Below are positions 1-6,761 of a stretch of 8,910 bases of DNA, in pieces. This stretch comes from Calditrichaceae bacterium (GTDB lineage: Bacteria > Calditrichota > Calditrichia > Calditrichales > Calditrichaceae). The stretch is from positions 1-8,910 of the forward strand of contig JAUXGF010000082.1 in NCBI GenBank assembly GCA_030622395.1, given 5' to 3'. Below the pieces are notes generated by a model. The model ran no database searches. It was not told where the DNA came from and saw only the letters and a list, made by a program, of their open reading frames with translations. The translations under genes and the position numbers were made by a program. How positions within the stretch are numbered: position 1 is the first letter of the stretch; each line of letters opens with the position of its first letter.

Positions 1-322
1 CATGAGGCGAAACTAAAAGAATAGATTGAAGTTTGCTATGTAATCGAATATCCTCTATGGGCTGCTGATAATATAAGTATTCAATCGATGATTTATTATC
101 CGGCATTAATAAATTAATATCCACATTTTCATTATACTCGATAAGCAAACGGCTTAATAATTGATTAGTATTCAATAATCTGGCTTTTAATTCATCCTTA
201 AATTGCGCTTCTACCTGGTTTAAATACAGCCAGACCAGAACATTTAAAAATAATACTATAATAAAACTTAACCAGAAAAATAGCGCATATTGTTTGGATT
301 TATTTATTAGAAATAGTTTCAT
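1..322 (-). CDS. Membrane-anchored protein, N-terminal part (possible sensor kinase)
   Basis: This is the first 107 codons of a gene that continues past the left edge. The start is the ATG at 322-320 on the minus strand; it overlaps the TGA of the upstream NYN gene as ATGA, so the two are probably translationally coupled. Residues 12-34 form a strongly hydrophobic membrane segment (LFFWLSFIIVLFLNVLVWLY) after a short basic N-terminus. It is followed by a polar, probably periplasmic stretch rich in Leu, Asn, Glu and Gln (about 35-107). One membrane anchor followed by an extracytoplasmic helical region is the usual start of a two-component sensor histidine kinase. No HAMP, DHp or ATPase domain is in view, so that identity is inference only. 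It could also be another bitopic membrane protein. That it is coding is well supported by the uninterrupted frame and the overlap. Confidence 0.6.
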   Translation of the reverse strand, partial: MKLFLINKSKQYALFFWLSFIIVLFLNVLVWLYLNQVEAQFKDELKARLLNTNQLLSRLLIEYNENVDINLLMPDNKSSIEYLYYQQPIEDIRLHSKLQSILLVSPH

Positions 323-810
323 TCGCCTTTATCCGCTCCAAATTGTTTTAACCAATATTCAACATCAACATCGCCTGGGTTATATTTTTGCATATTGTCA
401 TTTGTTTTTTTAACGGAAGGTTTTTTTAATTGATTAATAAAAACTTCAGATTTAACCGCTTTAGCGCCCTGATCCTGAGCTGTATAAATAATTTCAGAGT
501 CAGAACTTACTACAATCCAAAGCTGCGTATCGCTGGCATTACGGATAAATTTTCGGATAATGTCATCGGCGGTTTCAGGTTTTTTGGAAAACTTTATTTG
601 GATTCCATGATGCGATTGGATATGTCCATGGTTTCCGTGTTTGCCGTCGAACACAACAATAACTTGATTTCCTTTTGAAAAAAGGCGGGTATGAATAAAG
701 TTTAAAATTAGCCGGATTGCCTTATCGGTTTCACCTTTAGTTATCCACTCTGCGATTGAAGGTATTTTAAAACCTAAATTAAAACCGTCGATAATATATT
801 TATTTTTCAT
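319..810 (-). CDS. NYN/YacP-like (DUF901) PIN-fold ribonuclease-like protein
   Basis: A 163-residue protein that resembles the YacP/NYN branch of PIN-fold nucleases. Family hallmarks are visible. There is an N-terminal beta strand with an acidic residue and Asn (YIIDGFNLGFKIP, residues 5-17), a central VVFDGKHG (about 52-59), the helix ADDIIRKFI (about 81-89), and VVSSDSEII (about 100-108) followed by GAKAVKSEVFI. Conserved Asp residues in these motifs coordinate metal in PIN/NYN nucleases. Bacillus YacP (Rae1) is a ribosome-associated endoribonuclease of this family; whether this protein shares that role is unknown. It is cytoplasmic, with no signal peptide. The C-terminal tail after about residue 130 is polar and not recognised. 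Length is typical of the family. The gene overlaps the next minus-strand gene by 4 nt. No good Shine-Dalgarno sequence precedes its ATG, and no convincing promoter was found in 811-963. Confidence 0.75.
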   Translation of the reverse strand: MKNKYIIDGFNLGFKIPSIAEWITKGETDKAIRLILNFIHTRLFSKGNQVIVVFDGKHGNHGHIQSHHGIQIKFSKKPETADDIIRKFIRNASDTQLWIVVSSDSEIIYTAQDQGAKAVKSEVFINQLKKPSVKKTNDNMQKYNPGDVDVEYWLKQFGADKGE

Positions 811-963
811 TTTAGCGCTGTATTTTTATGTAAAATAGTACTTATCCTATTTCAATATCGTTACCAACAATATACGGAATATTTAAATTATTTTTCACAA
901 GTTTTTGAAATTATTAATTATTAGTGGATTGTAATGAGGATGAATAAAGAAAATAGTTTTGCA

Positions 964-1033
964 AATTCACCCCGTTAAATAAAAATTAATATAATTGAAA
1001 AATGTGCAAACATATTATTTAACGGGGTGAATT
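964..1033. repeat. 19-bp perfect inverted repeat around a 32-nt AT-rich loop
   Basis: The arms aattcaccccgttaaataa (964-982) and its exact reverse complement (1015-1033) flank 32 nt of AT-rich sequence. The stem contains a CCCCG/CGGGG core. No U-run follows on either strand, so it does not look like a simple rho-independent terminator. It lies between the NYN gene (whose start is at 810) and a degraded antitoxin-like frame. A mobile-element end, a REP-type palindrome or a protein-binding dyad are all possible. The flank 811-963 holds nothing else that could be supported. Confidence 0.7.
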
Positions 1034-1101
1034 CAGAATTCCTGGCTTAGTTAATATAATTCTATTTAGTGTCTGAACGAAAAACACTGCCATAGCGCTA
1101 A

Positions 1102-1197
1102 ACAGGACTGCGTCAAATAACTAAAGAAATTGTCTATGCCGCTTGTAAAGGCATCAGCCTGAGCGCATGGTTAAGAAAATATTTTGATGCTGTTTAA
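1102..1197 (+). pseudogene. Possible remnant of a HicB-like antitoxin C-terminus
   Basis: Read from 1102, the frame gives TGLRQITKEIVYAACKGISL followed by SAWLRKYFDAV and a stop at 1195-1197. The pattern 'G-x-L-R-x-hydrophobic-T/P-K-E, A-A-x-x-x-G-x-S-L-x-x-W' resembles the C-terminal ribbon-helix-helix part of HicB-family antitoxins. Upstream in this frame there are stops at 1099-1101 and 1093-1095, there is no start codon, and no HicA toxin frame is nearby. If real, it is a truncated or frameshifted relic. Its stop overlaps the last bases of the convergent small membrane gene by about 4 nt. The stretch is only about 31 residues, so a chance resemblance cannot be excluded. Confidence 0.3.
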
Positions 1198-1439
1198 TAT
1201 GACGATGATGTTGCCATCCCTCCCAAGATTGCAATAAAAACTAAGACATAAAATGCAATTATAATTGCAAACCAAATAAGAGTGGCTTTTGCCCAATTTG
1301 CTTTACTTGGCTGGGTGTTGCTGCCAAAGCCCCAGATAAAAAGCATAATTATGTTTACAATTGGAATCGCACAAATAAGCATTGTTATCATCCACTCACC
1401 TAATGCAACAGGTTTGTATTGCGTTGTTTGATTATCCAT
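1194..1439 (-). CDS. Small two-helix membrane protein
   Basis: An 81-residue integral membrane protein. I chose the second Met (MDNQTTQYKP) as the start: GGAGG lies 5 nt upstream of it, whereas the Met four codons earlier overlaps that GGAGG. After a short polar N-terminus, a first hydrophobic segment covers about residues 15-37 (GEWMITMLICAIPIVNIIML). A conserved-looking loop WGFGSNTQPSKANWAKA follows, then a second segment at about 54-75 and a short Ser-rich tail. Proteins of this layout (KPVxLGEW, IPxVNIIMLFxWxFG, NWAKA) are, as I recall them, common as uncharacterised small membrane proteins in Bacteroidetes and Firmicutes. The function is unknown. It has its own predicted promoter and appears monocistronic. 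Confidence 0.8.
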   Translation of the reverse strand: MDNQTTQYKPVALGEWMITMLICAIPIVNIIMLFIWGFGSNTQPSKANWAKATLIWFAIIIAFYVLVFIAILGGMATSSSY

Positions 1440-1444
1440 AATTA

Positions 1445-1449
1445 CCTCC
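1445..1449 (-). promoter_or_regulatory. Ribosome binding site GGAGG that fixes the start of the small membrane gene
   Basis: The plus strand reads cctcc, which is GGAGG on the minus strand, 5 nt before the ATG at 1439-1437. It overlaps the codons of the longer reading frame that begins at 1451, which makes that upstream ATG unlikely. Confidence 0.75.
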
Positions 1450-1462
1450 ATTTAAATTGGAT

Positions 1463-1490
1463 ATTCTAACCTATTCGTTAAGTGTAACAA
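1463..1490 (-). promoter_or_regulatory. Predicted sigma-70-type promoter of the small membrane gene
   Basis: On the minus strand, TTGTTA (-35; plus 1485-1490) and TAGAAT (-10; plus 1463-1468) are separated by 16 nt. Transcription would start near 1456, giving a leader of about 17 nt that carries the GGAGG site. A short inverted repeat, gtgtaa/ttacac (1482-1487 and 1501-1506), overlaps the -35 box and could be an operator, but arms this short in AT-rich DNA may be chance. Confidence 0.45.
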
Positions 1491-2080
1491 AATCCGAATA
1501 TTACACCAAAATTATTTATTTCTTAATAATGTTGTATTCGTGTTTATTATTAATTTCTTTAATTTTAAATAAAAAAAATTATTTATTAATTAAATATAGA
1601 TTGTATAACTATTATAAGAAATGTTAAATCCATAAGCAAGATAAGCTGGAAATTTTAAAATTAAGACTTTAGTTTATAATTTTACTTTTCTTTTGATCTA
1701 TCCCGATTCATGATTTTTTACTTCTTCAATCATCAATAACCAATCGTACTTCTCTTTTGATTTACGTGACGACGTTGCCTGAAACGCTTCCCCCACGCCT
1801 GCACTGGAATAATCATCCCCTCCGTGTGTATCAGAGACCGCTTCGCTTAACTCTGATACAAGAAAACAGCCTCCCTTGTGGGATCGGGCTAATTCCCAAT
1901 TCCTACTTCTCGCGAAGCGACCCCTTTGGGGCTACTTCCTACTACCTACCCGATTTTTTTACCGGTATCGATTTTGTTGCCTAACTCTAATAAAAGGCAT
2001 TATTTCACTACGCAGGAATTATTGCTTATGATCTATTTCATACGGAACTGATATAAAGCTATTGCGTATCTCAAAATAAC
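1491..2080. other. Non-coding region: AT-rich spacer, then a GC-richer repeat-like patch
   Basis: Bases 1500-1740 are extremely AT-rich, with no open frame or RNA that I can support. At about 1741 composition shifts to a GC-richer block ending near 1985. It carries the hairpin at 1827-1860 and a cccc-ttt-gggg palindrome (1921-1931), beside Arg/Pro-rich reading frames that look non-genic. A frame can be read through 1757-1984, but it has no RBS and matches no family I know. The block looks like decayed or dispersed intergenic repeat sequence. Bases 1986-2080 return to ordinary AT-rich sequence. Confidence 0.5.
1827..1863. repeat. Hairpin-forming repeat unit sharing a 17-bp word with 8103-8119
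   Basis: The arms tgtatcagag (1827-1836) and ctctgataca (1851-1860) are perfectly complementary around a 14-nt loop. The word ttaactctgatacaaga (1847-1863) recurs identically at 8103-8119, and cagagaccg (1832-1840) recurs at 7914-7922. Two different words from this unit both occur in a second intergenic region in the same orientation and order, which supports a dispersed repeat family rather than coincidence. Confidence 0.6.
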
Positions 2081-2109
2081 TTGATTGTCTTTACCTAAAA
2101 CATTATTTT
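2081..2109 (+). promoter_or_regulatory. Weak candidate promoter of the peptidase-barrel/mlaEF operon
   Basis: TTGATT (2081-2086) and TATTTT (2104-2109) are spaced by 17 nt, each matching four of six sigma-70 consensus bases. They lie about 28 nt before the first gene of the operon. The DNA is AT-rich, so this match is only suggestive. Confidence 0.3.
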
Positions 2110-2124
2110 TAAAACATAAAATTT

Positions 2125-2130
2125 AGGAGG
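2125..2130 (+). promoter_or_regulatory. Strong Shine-Dalgarno AGGAGG of the 1024-residue gene
   Basis: AGGAGG lies 6 nt before the ATG at 2137 and settles the start, which also gives a proper signal peptide. Such a perfect SD is uncommon in Bacteroidetes proper, so it bears on the taxonomic guess. Confidence 0.8.
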
Positions 2131-2136
2131 TAAACA

Positions 2137-5100
2137 ATGTTTTTTTTAAAGAATAAGATATATATAATTCTTTTAGTCCTCATCTTTTCCGCCATGCCGG
2201 TTTTTGTACAGGGGTTTGGTCAAAATAAAGTCCAGTATCATGCTTTTAATTGGCATTATCTCCAGTCGGAGCATTTTGACGTTTATTTTTATCCGGGCGG
2301 ATATGATATTGCTATTTTTACAGCCAATATTGCGGAATCTTCCTATGTTTCTTTAGAAAATGATTTCCAATACGAATTAAGCGATCGTGTATCAATTATT
2401 CTCTATAAATGTCATAATGACTTTCAGCAAACGAATGTAGTTGATTCTTATATGGGTGAAGGAGTAGGCGGGGTTACAGAGCTTTATAAGAATCGTGTTG
2501 TCGTTCCTTTTGAAGGGTCTTTTTCTCAGTTAAGACATGTAATTCATCATGAGCTTACACATGCGGTAATGTTTGACATGCTTTATGGAGGTTCAATCCA
2601 GTCATTAGTTTCGGGGCAGGTGGTGCCCGTGCCTCTTTGGTTTGCCGAAGGATTAGCGGAGTATTTTTCGCTTCGCTGGGATACGCGCAGTGATATGATC
2701 ATTCGCGACGCTACAATCAGCGGTTATTTACCCCCAATCGAATATTTGAATTACTATTTACCTTATCAGGGCGGACAAAGCGTATTTCGATATATAGCCG
2801 AAAAATACGGTCATGAAAAAATTAGCGAGATATTACATAAAGTTAAGGGCAGCTTTCGTTTTGAGGGCGCTTTTAAATCGGCTCTTGGCATTAAGTTAGA
2901 AGAGCTTTCCGAAAATTGGCTGAAACAGATGCGAAAAGAATATTGGCCTGATATTGCCGACCGGAAAGAAACAAAAGAAATTGCAAGAGCAATAACCGAT
3001 CATAAAAAAGATGAAAATTATCTTAATATCAGCCCCGCTCTTTCTCCAAACGGCGGCAAGCTTTTGTTCTTATCTGACCGCGACGACAGGCAATCCATTT
3101 ATTTAATGGATATATTAGAAAATAAAATCATAAAGAAAATAATTAAAGGTCAGACCAGCTCTAAATTTGAAGAATTACACTGGTTAAGTCCCGGCATGGG
3201 GTGGTCGCCCGATGGAAAGGATGTTACTTTTACGGCAAAAGCAGGAGATCAGGACGCTCTGTATTTATATGAGATCGAAAGTGAAAATACAAAGCAGTAT
3301 AAGTTTGACTTAGACGGACTTTTTTCTTCAGCCTGGTCACCTAAAGGGGACGAGATTGCTTTTATCGGAATTAAGAACGGGAAAAGCGATATCTATATAT
3401 TTAACATTAAAACGGATGAATTAACAAATATTACAAATGACGTTTTTGCAGACAGCTATCCGCGCTGGTCTAAAGACGGAGAAAAGATAGCCTTTGTTTC
3501 CGAGCGGGGCGAATATATAAATAAAGAAGATATCCCGGATAAATTTGATATGTCCGGGCATGATTTTAATAATAGCGATATCTATGTGATTAACCGCGAC
3601 GGCAATAATCTAATCCGCATAACAGATACGGAAAGCTCGGAATCGGATCCGGTTTTTTCGCCGGATGGTACAAAGCTGATGTATGTAAGCGACCGGACGG
3701 GTATTTCCAATATATATTTGCATGATTTAGAAACCGGACAAAGTTTCGCAGTTACAAATTTATTAACAGGCGCTTTCCAGCTAAGCGTTGATAAAGATGG
3801 AAAAACTTTAGCCTTTGCCTCTTATTTTGAAGGCGGGTGGGACATTTTCACAATTAAAAATCCATTTGAGCTAAAAGAGGTTGAAGCAGCTAATACCGAA
3901 TTCTTTAAGAGATTAGATAAAATAAAGCAGACGGAAAAGCCTGTAAAACTCAAGGGAACAGCAGTTGAAAATGATACTCTGAAAAAGCAGATTAGAATGC
4001 GTAAAGTTTCTGATTTTAGTAGTTATGTTTTTGCTGATATGGATCGTGACACTCAAGTTAAAAAGGTTGACGTCACATTAGATAAAGACGATTACAAAGT
4101 TGAAGACGGGCATTACAAGGTCCATAATTATAGAGTTAAATTTTCTCCTGATATAGTAAACGGCACCGCTGCATATAATACTCTATGGGGATTTCAGACT
4201 TATACTCAATTAGCTTTTAGCGATGTTTTAGGAAATCATAAAATATTTTTAGGAACAAACCTGGTTTTTGATTTACGCAACAGCTATCTTACTTTACAGT
4301 ATTGGTATCTTCCTAAAAGAATTGATTATGGATTTTCTGTATATCATTATGCAGATACTTATATATCTTATACAAGTGGTTTAATGCGTTTTCGAAATTA
4401 CGGCTTATCAGCTATTGCTTCACGACCGTTTAGTAAATTTACCAGGGTTGATTTTAATTTGAATTGGTTGAATGTTGATATGGAATACTTGCAAATTGAT
4501 GTGCCGGCAAAGTCTGTAAGAAGTATTTTACCGTCGTTGCAATTTGTGCATGATAATGCAGAATGGGATTGGGCTCACGGCTTTACAGGTCCTCGCGGCG
4601 GCTTCCGCGGGGCGGTCAGCGTTACTTTCAGCCCTAAATATTCTTCAAAAAGTCCGGAATTTACATCTGTTAAAACGGATATAAGGAAATATATTAAGCT
4701 GACAGATTCCTATTCATTAGCCTTACGGCTTACAGGGGGCGCAAGCCGCGGGAAAAATCCGCAGCAATTTTTCCTCGGCGGAGTTTCCAATTGGCTTAAT
4801 CGTAAATTTAACGGCGATATAAGAATCGGTTCGATTGAAGACGTCTATTTTTCAGAGTTTATTACGCCTTTAAGAGGAGCGCGTTATTATGAATGCGACG
4901 GTAATAATTTCATACTGACCAATTTTGAATTTAGATTTCCTCTAATCCCTTACATGCAGCTTGGTTTTCCGCCAATCCGATTGGGCAATATTCAGGGTTT
5001 ATTTTTCACCGACGTCGGCAGCGCCTGGTTTTCACATGAGACCTTCAAAGGAATTAAGGATGATCGTCTAAATGATATTATTGCGGGATATGGAATGGGC

Positions 5101-5211
5101 GCACGAATTTATTTTATGGGATTTCTGTTAAAATATGACCTCGCCTGGAAATACGATTTAAAATCTTCAGCTAAACCTTTACACTATTTATCTTTGGGTA
5201 TTGATTTTTAA
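2137..5211 (+). CDS. Secreted metallopeptidase-like / PD40 propeller / outer-membrane barrel fusion
   Basis: A 1024-residue envelope protein with at least three parts. Residues 1-26 are a signal peptide (hydrophobic IYIILLVLIFSAMPVFV). Residues about 40-275 are a gluzincin-type peptidase (Peptidase MA-like) domain: HELTH at 138-142 is the HExxH zinc/catalytic motif, and WFAEGLAEYFS at 168-178 offers E171 as the third zinc ligand. Residues about 298-576 contain roughly six TolB/PD40-type blades ('SPDGxxLxFxSDRxGxxxIYxxD'), for example starting near 298, 355, 399, 442, 505 and 549. After a charged linker (about 580-665), residues about 666-1024 look like an outer-membrane barrel of the Omp85/BamA (surface antigen) type. 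PLRGARYY (911-918) followed by FEFRFPLI resembles the VRGF-type motif and following strand, GLFFTDVGSAWF (954-965) is also typical, and the chain ends in Phe. All catalytic residues appear intact. Its substrate is unknown. It is first in an operon with mlaE, 17 nt upstream. Similar architectures occur in FCB-group bacteria as uncharacterised proteins. Confidence 0.85.
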   Translation: MFFLKNKIYIILLVLIFSAMPVFVQGFGQNKVQYHAFNWHYLQSEHFDVYFYPGGYDIAIFTANIAESSYVSLENDFQYELSDRVSIILYKCHNDFQQTNVVDSYMGEGVGGVTELYKNRVVVPFEGSFSQLRHVIHHELTHAVMFDMLYGGSIQSLVSGQVVPVPLWFAEGLAEYFSLRWDTRSDMIIRDATISGYLPPIEYLNYYLPYQGGQSVFRYIAEKYGHEKISEILHKVKGSFRFEGAFKSALGIKLEELSENWLKQMRKEYWPDIADRKETKEIARAITDHKKDENYLNISPALSPNGGKLLFLSDRDDRQSIYLMDILENKIIKKIIKGQTSSKFEELHWLSPGMGWSPDGKDVTFTAKAGDQDALYLYEIESENTKQYKFDLDGLFSSAWSPKGDEIAFIGIKNGKSDIYIFNIKTDELTNITNDVFADSYPRWSKDGEKIAFVSERGEYINKEDIPDKFDMSGHDFNNSDIYVINRDGNNLIRITDTESSESDPVFSPDGTKLMYVSDRTGISNIYLHDLETGQSFAVTNLLTGAFQLSVDKDGKTLAFASYFEGGWDIFTIKNPFELKEVEAANTEFFKRLDKIKQTEKPVKLKGTAVENDTLKKQIRMRKVSDFSSYVFADMDRDTQVKKVDVTLDKDDYKVEDGHYKVHNYRVKFSPDIVNGTAAYNTLWGFQTYTQLAFSDVLGNHKIFLGTNLVFDLRNSYLTLQYWYLPKRIDYGFSVYHYADTYISYTSGLMRFRNYGLSAIASRPFSKFTRVDFNLNWLNVDMEYLQIDVPAKSVRSILPSLQFVHDNAEWDWAHGFTGPRGGFRGAVSVTFSPKYSSKSPEFTSVKTDIRKYIKLTDSYSLALRLTGGASRGKNPQQFFLGGVSNWLNRKFNGDIRIGSIEDVYFSEFITPLRGARYYECDGNNFILTNFEFRFPLIPYMQLGFPPIRLGNIQGLFFTDVGSAWFSHETFKGIKDDRLNDIIAGYGMGARIYFMGFLLKYDLAWKYDLKSSAKPLHYLSLGIDF

Positions 5212-5228
5212 AGAATTGATAAGGACTA

Positions 5229-5999
5229 ATGGTAGAGTTTATCGAGTATTTAGGCAAACGCATTATACTGTTTTTTCAGCAGGCAGGCGCTGTATTTATA
5301 TTGGTTTGGAAAGCGGCGCGTTACTTATCGAAAATTTGGAATAATCGAAGCCTTGTTTTAAATCAAATGCTGGAAATTGGCGTGCGTTCCATTCCGCTGG
5401 TTATTTTTGTGGGCATATTTGCCGGAGCGGTCGCTTCCGTTCAAACAGCATATCAGTTAAAAGGATATATTTCTCTCAATTATTTAGGCGCCGCTACAAG
5501 CGTGGCAATTTTTATTGAGTTGGGGCCTGTATTAACGGCTCTTGTTATCGCAGGCAGGGTGGGAGCTTCAATTGCCGCTGAAATCGGTACAATGAAAGTA
5601 ACCGAACAAATCGACGCTCTGGAATCATTAGCTATAGATCCCATTCGTTATTTAGCCATGCCGCGCATTCTTAGCGGCTTTTTTATGATCCCAATTTTAA
5701 CTATAATCGCCGATTTCGTAGGTGTTTTAGGCGCTTATGTCGTTGCTTACATCAATCTTGGTTTGCCCCCGGAAATATTTTTTGGAAGCGTAAAAGAATT
5801 TTTTTCAATTTTAAATGTTATGTCAGGATTGATAAAGGCTTTCTTTTTCGGCGGGACAACTGCCATAATCGGCTGTTATGTCGGCTTTAATACAACAGGC
5901 GGAGCGGAAGGCGTTGGTAAAGCCACAATACGGGCTTTTGTCCTTTCATCCGCTTTAATTTTATTAAATGATTATATTTTATCGGTGTTATTGTTTTAA
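5229..5999 (+). CDS. mlaE: MlaE-family ABC transporter permease (lipid transport)
   Basis: A 256-residue inner-membrane permease of the MlaE/YrbE family. With an MlaF ATPase and an MCE-domain protein (MlaD), it moves phospholipids between inner and outer membranes. Family signatures are all present: an amphipathic N-terminal helix, then IFVGIFAGAVASVQTAYQLK (59-78), ELGPVLTALVIAGRVGASIA (97-116), EQIDALESLAIDPIRYLAMP (126-145), and the C-terminal GFNTTGGAEGVGKAT (219-233). About five membrane helices can be seen and the length is normal. AAGGA at 5221-5225 sits unusually close (3 nt) to the ATG. The gene follows the barrel gene by 17 nt and precedes mlaF by 1 nt, so all three are surely cotranscribed. 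No mlaD follows in the window. Confidence 0.93.
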   Translation: MVEFIEYLGKRIILFFQQAGAVFILVWKAARYLSKIWNNRSLVLNQMLEIGVRSIPLVIFVGIFAGAVASVQTAYQLKGYISLNYLGAATSVAIFIELGPVLTALVIAGRVGASIAAEIGTMKVTEQIDALESLAIDPIRYLAMPRILSGFFMIPILTIIADFVGVLGAYVVAYINLGLPPEIFFGSVKEFFSILNVMSGLIKAFFFGGTTAIIGCYVGFNTTGGAEGVGKATIRAFVLSSALILLNDYILSVLLF

Positions 6000-6000
6000 A

Positions 6001-6759
6001 ATGATTGCTATCCGTAATTTAAAAAAAAGTTTTGAAAATAAAACCGTTCTGCGGGATGTGAATTTAGATATTTATGACGGCGAAAAATTAGTCATTATCG
6101 GTAGAAGCGGCTGCGGGAAAAGCGTTTTGTTAAAACATATTGTTAATCTGATGCAGCCTGATAATGGATACATTTTAGTTGATAATATTGCTATAAAAAG
6201 GGTAGGTCAAAAAGATTTATTCCATTTACGAAAACAATTTGGGTTTCTTTTTCAGAGCGCCGCTCTTTTCGATTCAATGACTGTCGTTGAGAATATCGCC
6301 CTTCCATTGGTAGAGCATACTGATATGACTCTAAAAGAAATAAACGAGAAAGTAGCGGAAAAGCTGGAGTTGGTCGGCTTACCTGGCGTGGAGTATTTAA
6401 AACCGGCTGAACTTTCAGGCGGAATGAAAAAACGCGTCGGGCTGGCAAGGGCAATTATTATGGATCCAAAATATATTTTGTATGACGAACCCACTACAGG
6501 GCTTGATCCGATTATGGCAGCCAATATTGATAAATTAATTATCGAGTTGAGTGAAAAATTAAATGTCACATCAATTGTAGTTACGCACGATATGCAGAGT
6601 GTCGCCAAAGTTGCCGACCGTGTGGTTATGCTGCATAACGGTAAAATAATTTTCAGCGGCAGTATAGATGAGTTATATGCAACAGACAATAAAGTAGTAA
6701 ATCAATTTGTTACCGCCAATGCAGAAGGTCCCATCCAGCCCAAACCTGTCACATATTAA
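6001..6759 (+). CDS. mlaF: MlaF-family ABC transporter ATP-binding protein
   Basis: A 252-residue ATPase that powers the MlaE permease on the cytoplasmic face. Motifs, numbered from the ATG at 6001: Walker A GRSGCGKS (34-41), Q-loop Q85 in FLFQSAALFDSMTV (typical of MlaF), signature LSGGMKKR (138-145), Walker B YILYDEP (158-164) with catalytic E163, D-loop GLD (167-169), and switch H196. All are intact. The frame is open from an earlier ATG at 5968, but that start would put mlaE-derived sequence (MIIFYRCYCFK) before the standard N-terminus. The ATG 1 nt after the mlaE stop is therefore preferred, with translation by coupling because no SD is seen. A short polar tail follows the ATPase core (AEGPIQPKPVTY). 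The gene ends 2 nt from the convergent transporter gene. Confidence 0.93.
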   Translation: MIAIRNLKKSFENKTVLRDVNLDIYDGEKLVIIGRSGCGKSVLLKHIVNLMQPDNGYILVDNIAIKRVGQKDLFHLRKQFGFLFQSAALFDSMTVVENIALPLVEHTDMTLKEINEKVAEKLELVGLPGVEYLKPAELSGGMKKRVGLARAIIMDPKYILYDEPTTGLDPIMAANIDKLIIELSEKLNVTSIVVTHDMQSVAKVADRVVMLHNGKIIFSGSIDELYATDNKVVNQFVTANAEGPIQPKPVTY

Positions 6760-6761
6760 AT

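Noticed and set aside
430..678. Plus-strand frame opposite the NYN gene
   Set aside because: It is antisense to a recognisable protein family and has no RBS.
964..1033. Rho-independent terminator for the flanking genes
   Set aside because: No U-run follows the stem on either strand, and no gene ends close to it in the required direction.
1757..1984. Open frame of 75 codons on the plus strand
   Set aside because: It has no RBS and a Pro/Arg/Leu-rich composition, and it coincides with a repeat-like GC-richer block containing palindromes.
5968..6000. Upstream ATG extending mlaF into mlaE
   Set aside because: The extra residues (MIIFYRCYCFK) come from reading the mlaE end in another frame, and the standard ABC N-terminus begins at 6001.
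6191..6689. Two minus-strand frames opposite mlaF
   Set aside because: They are complements of the conserved ATPase coding sequence with low-complexity products.
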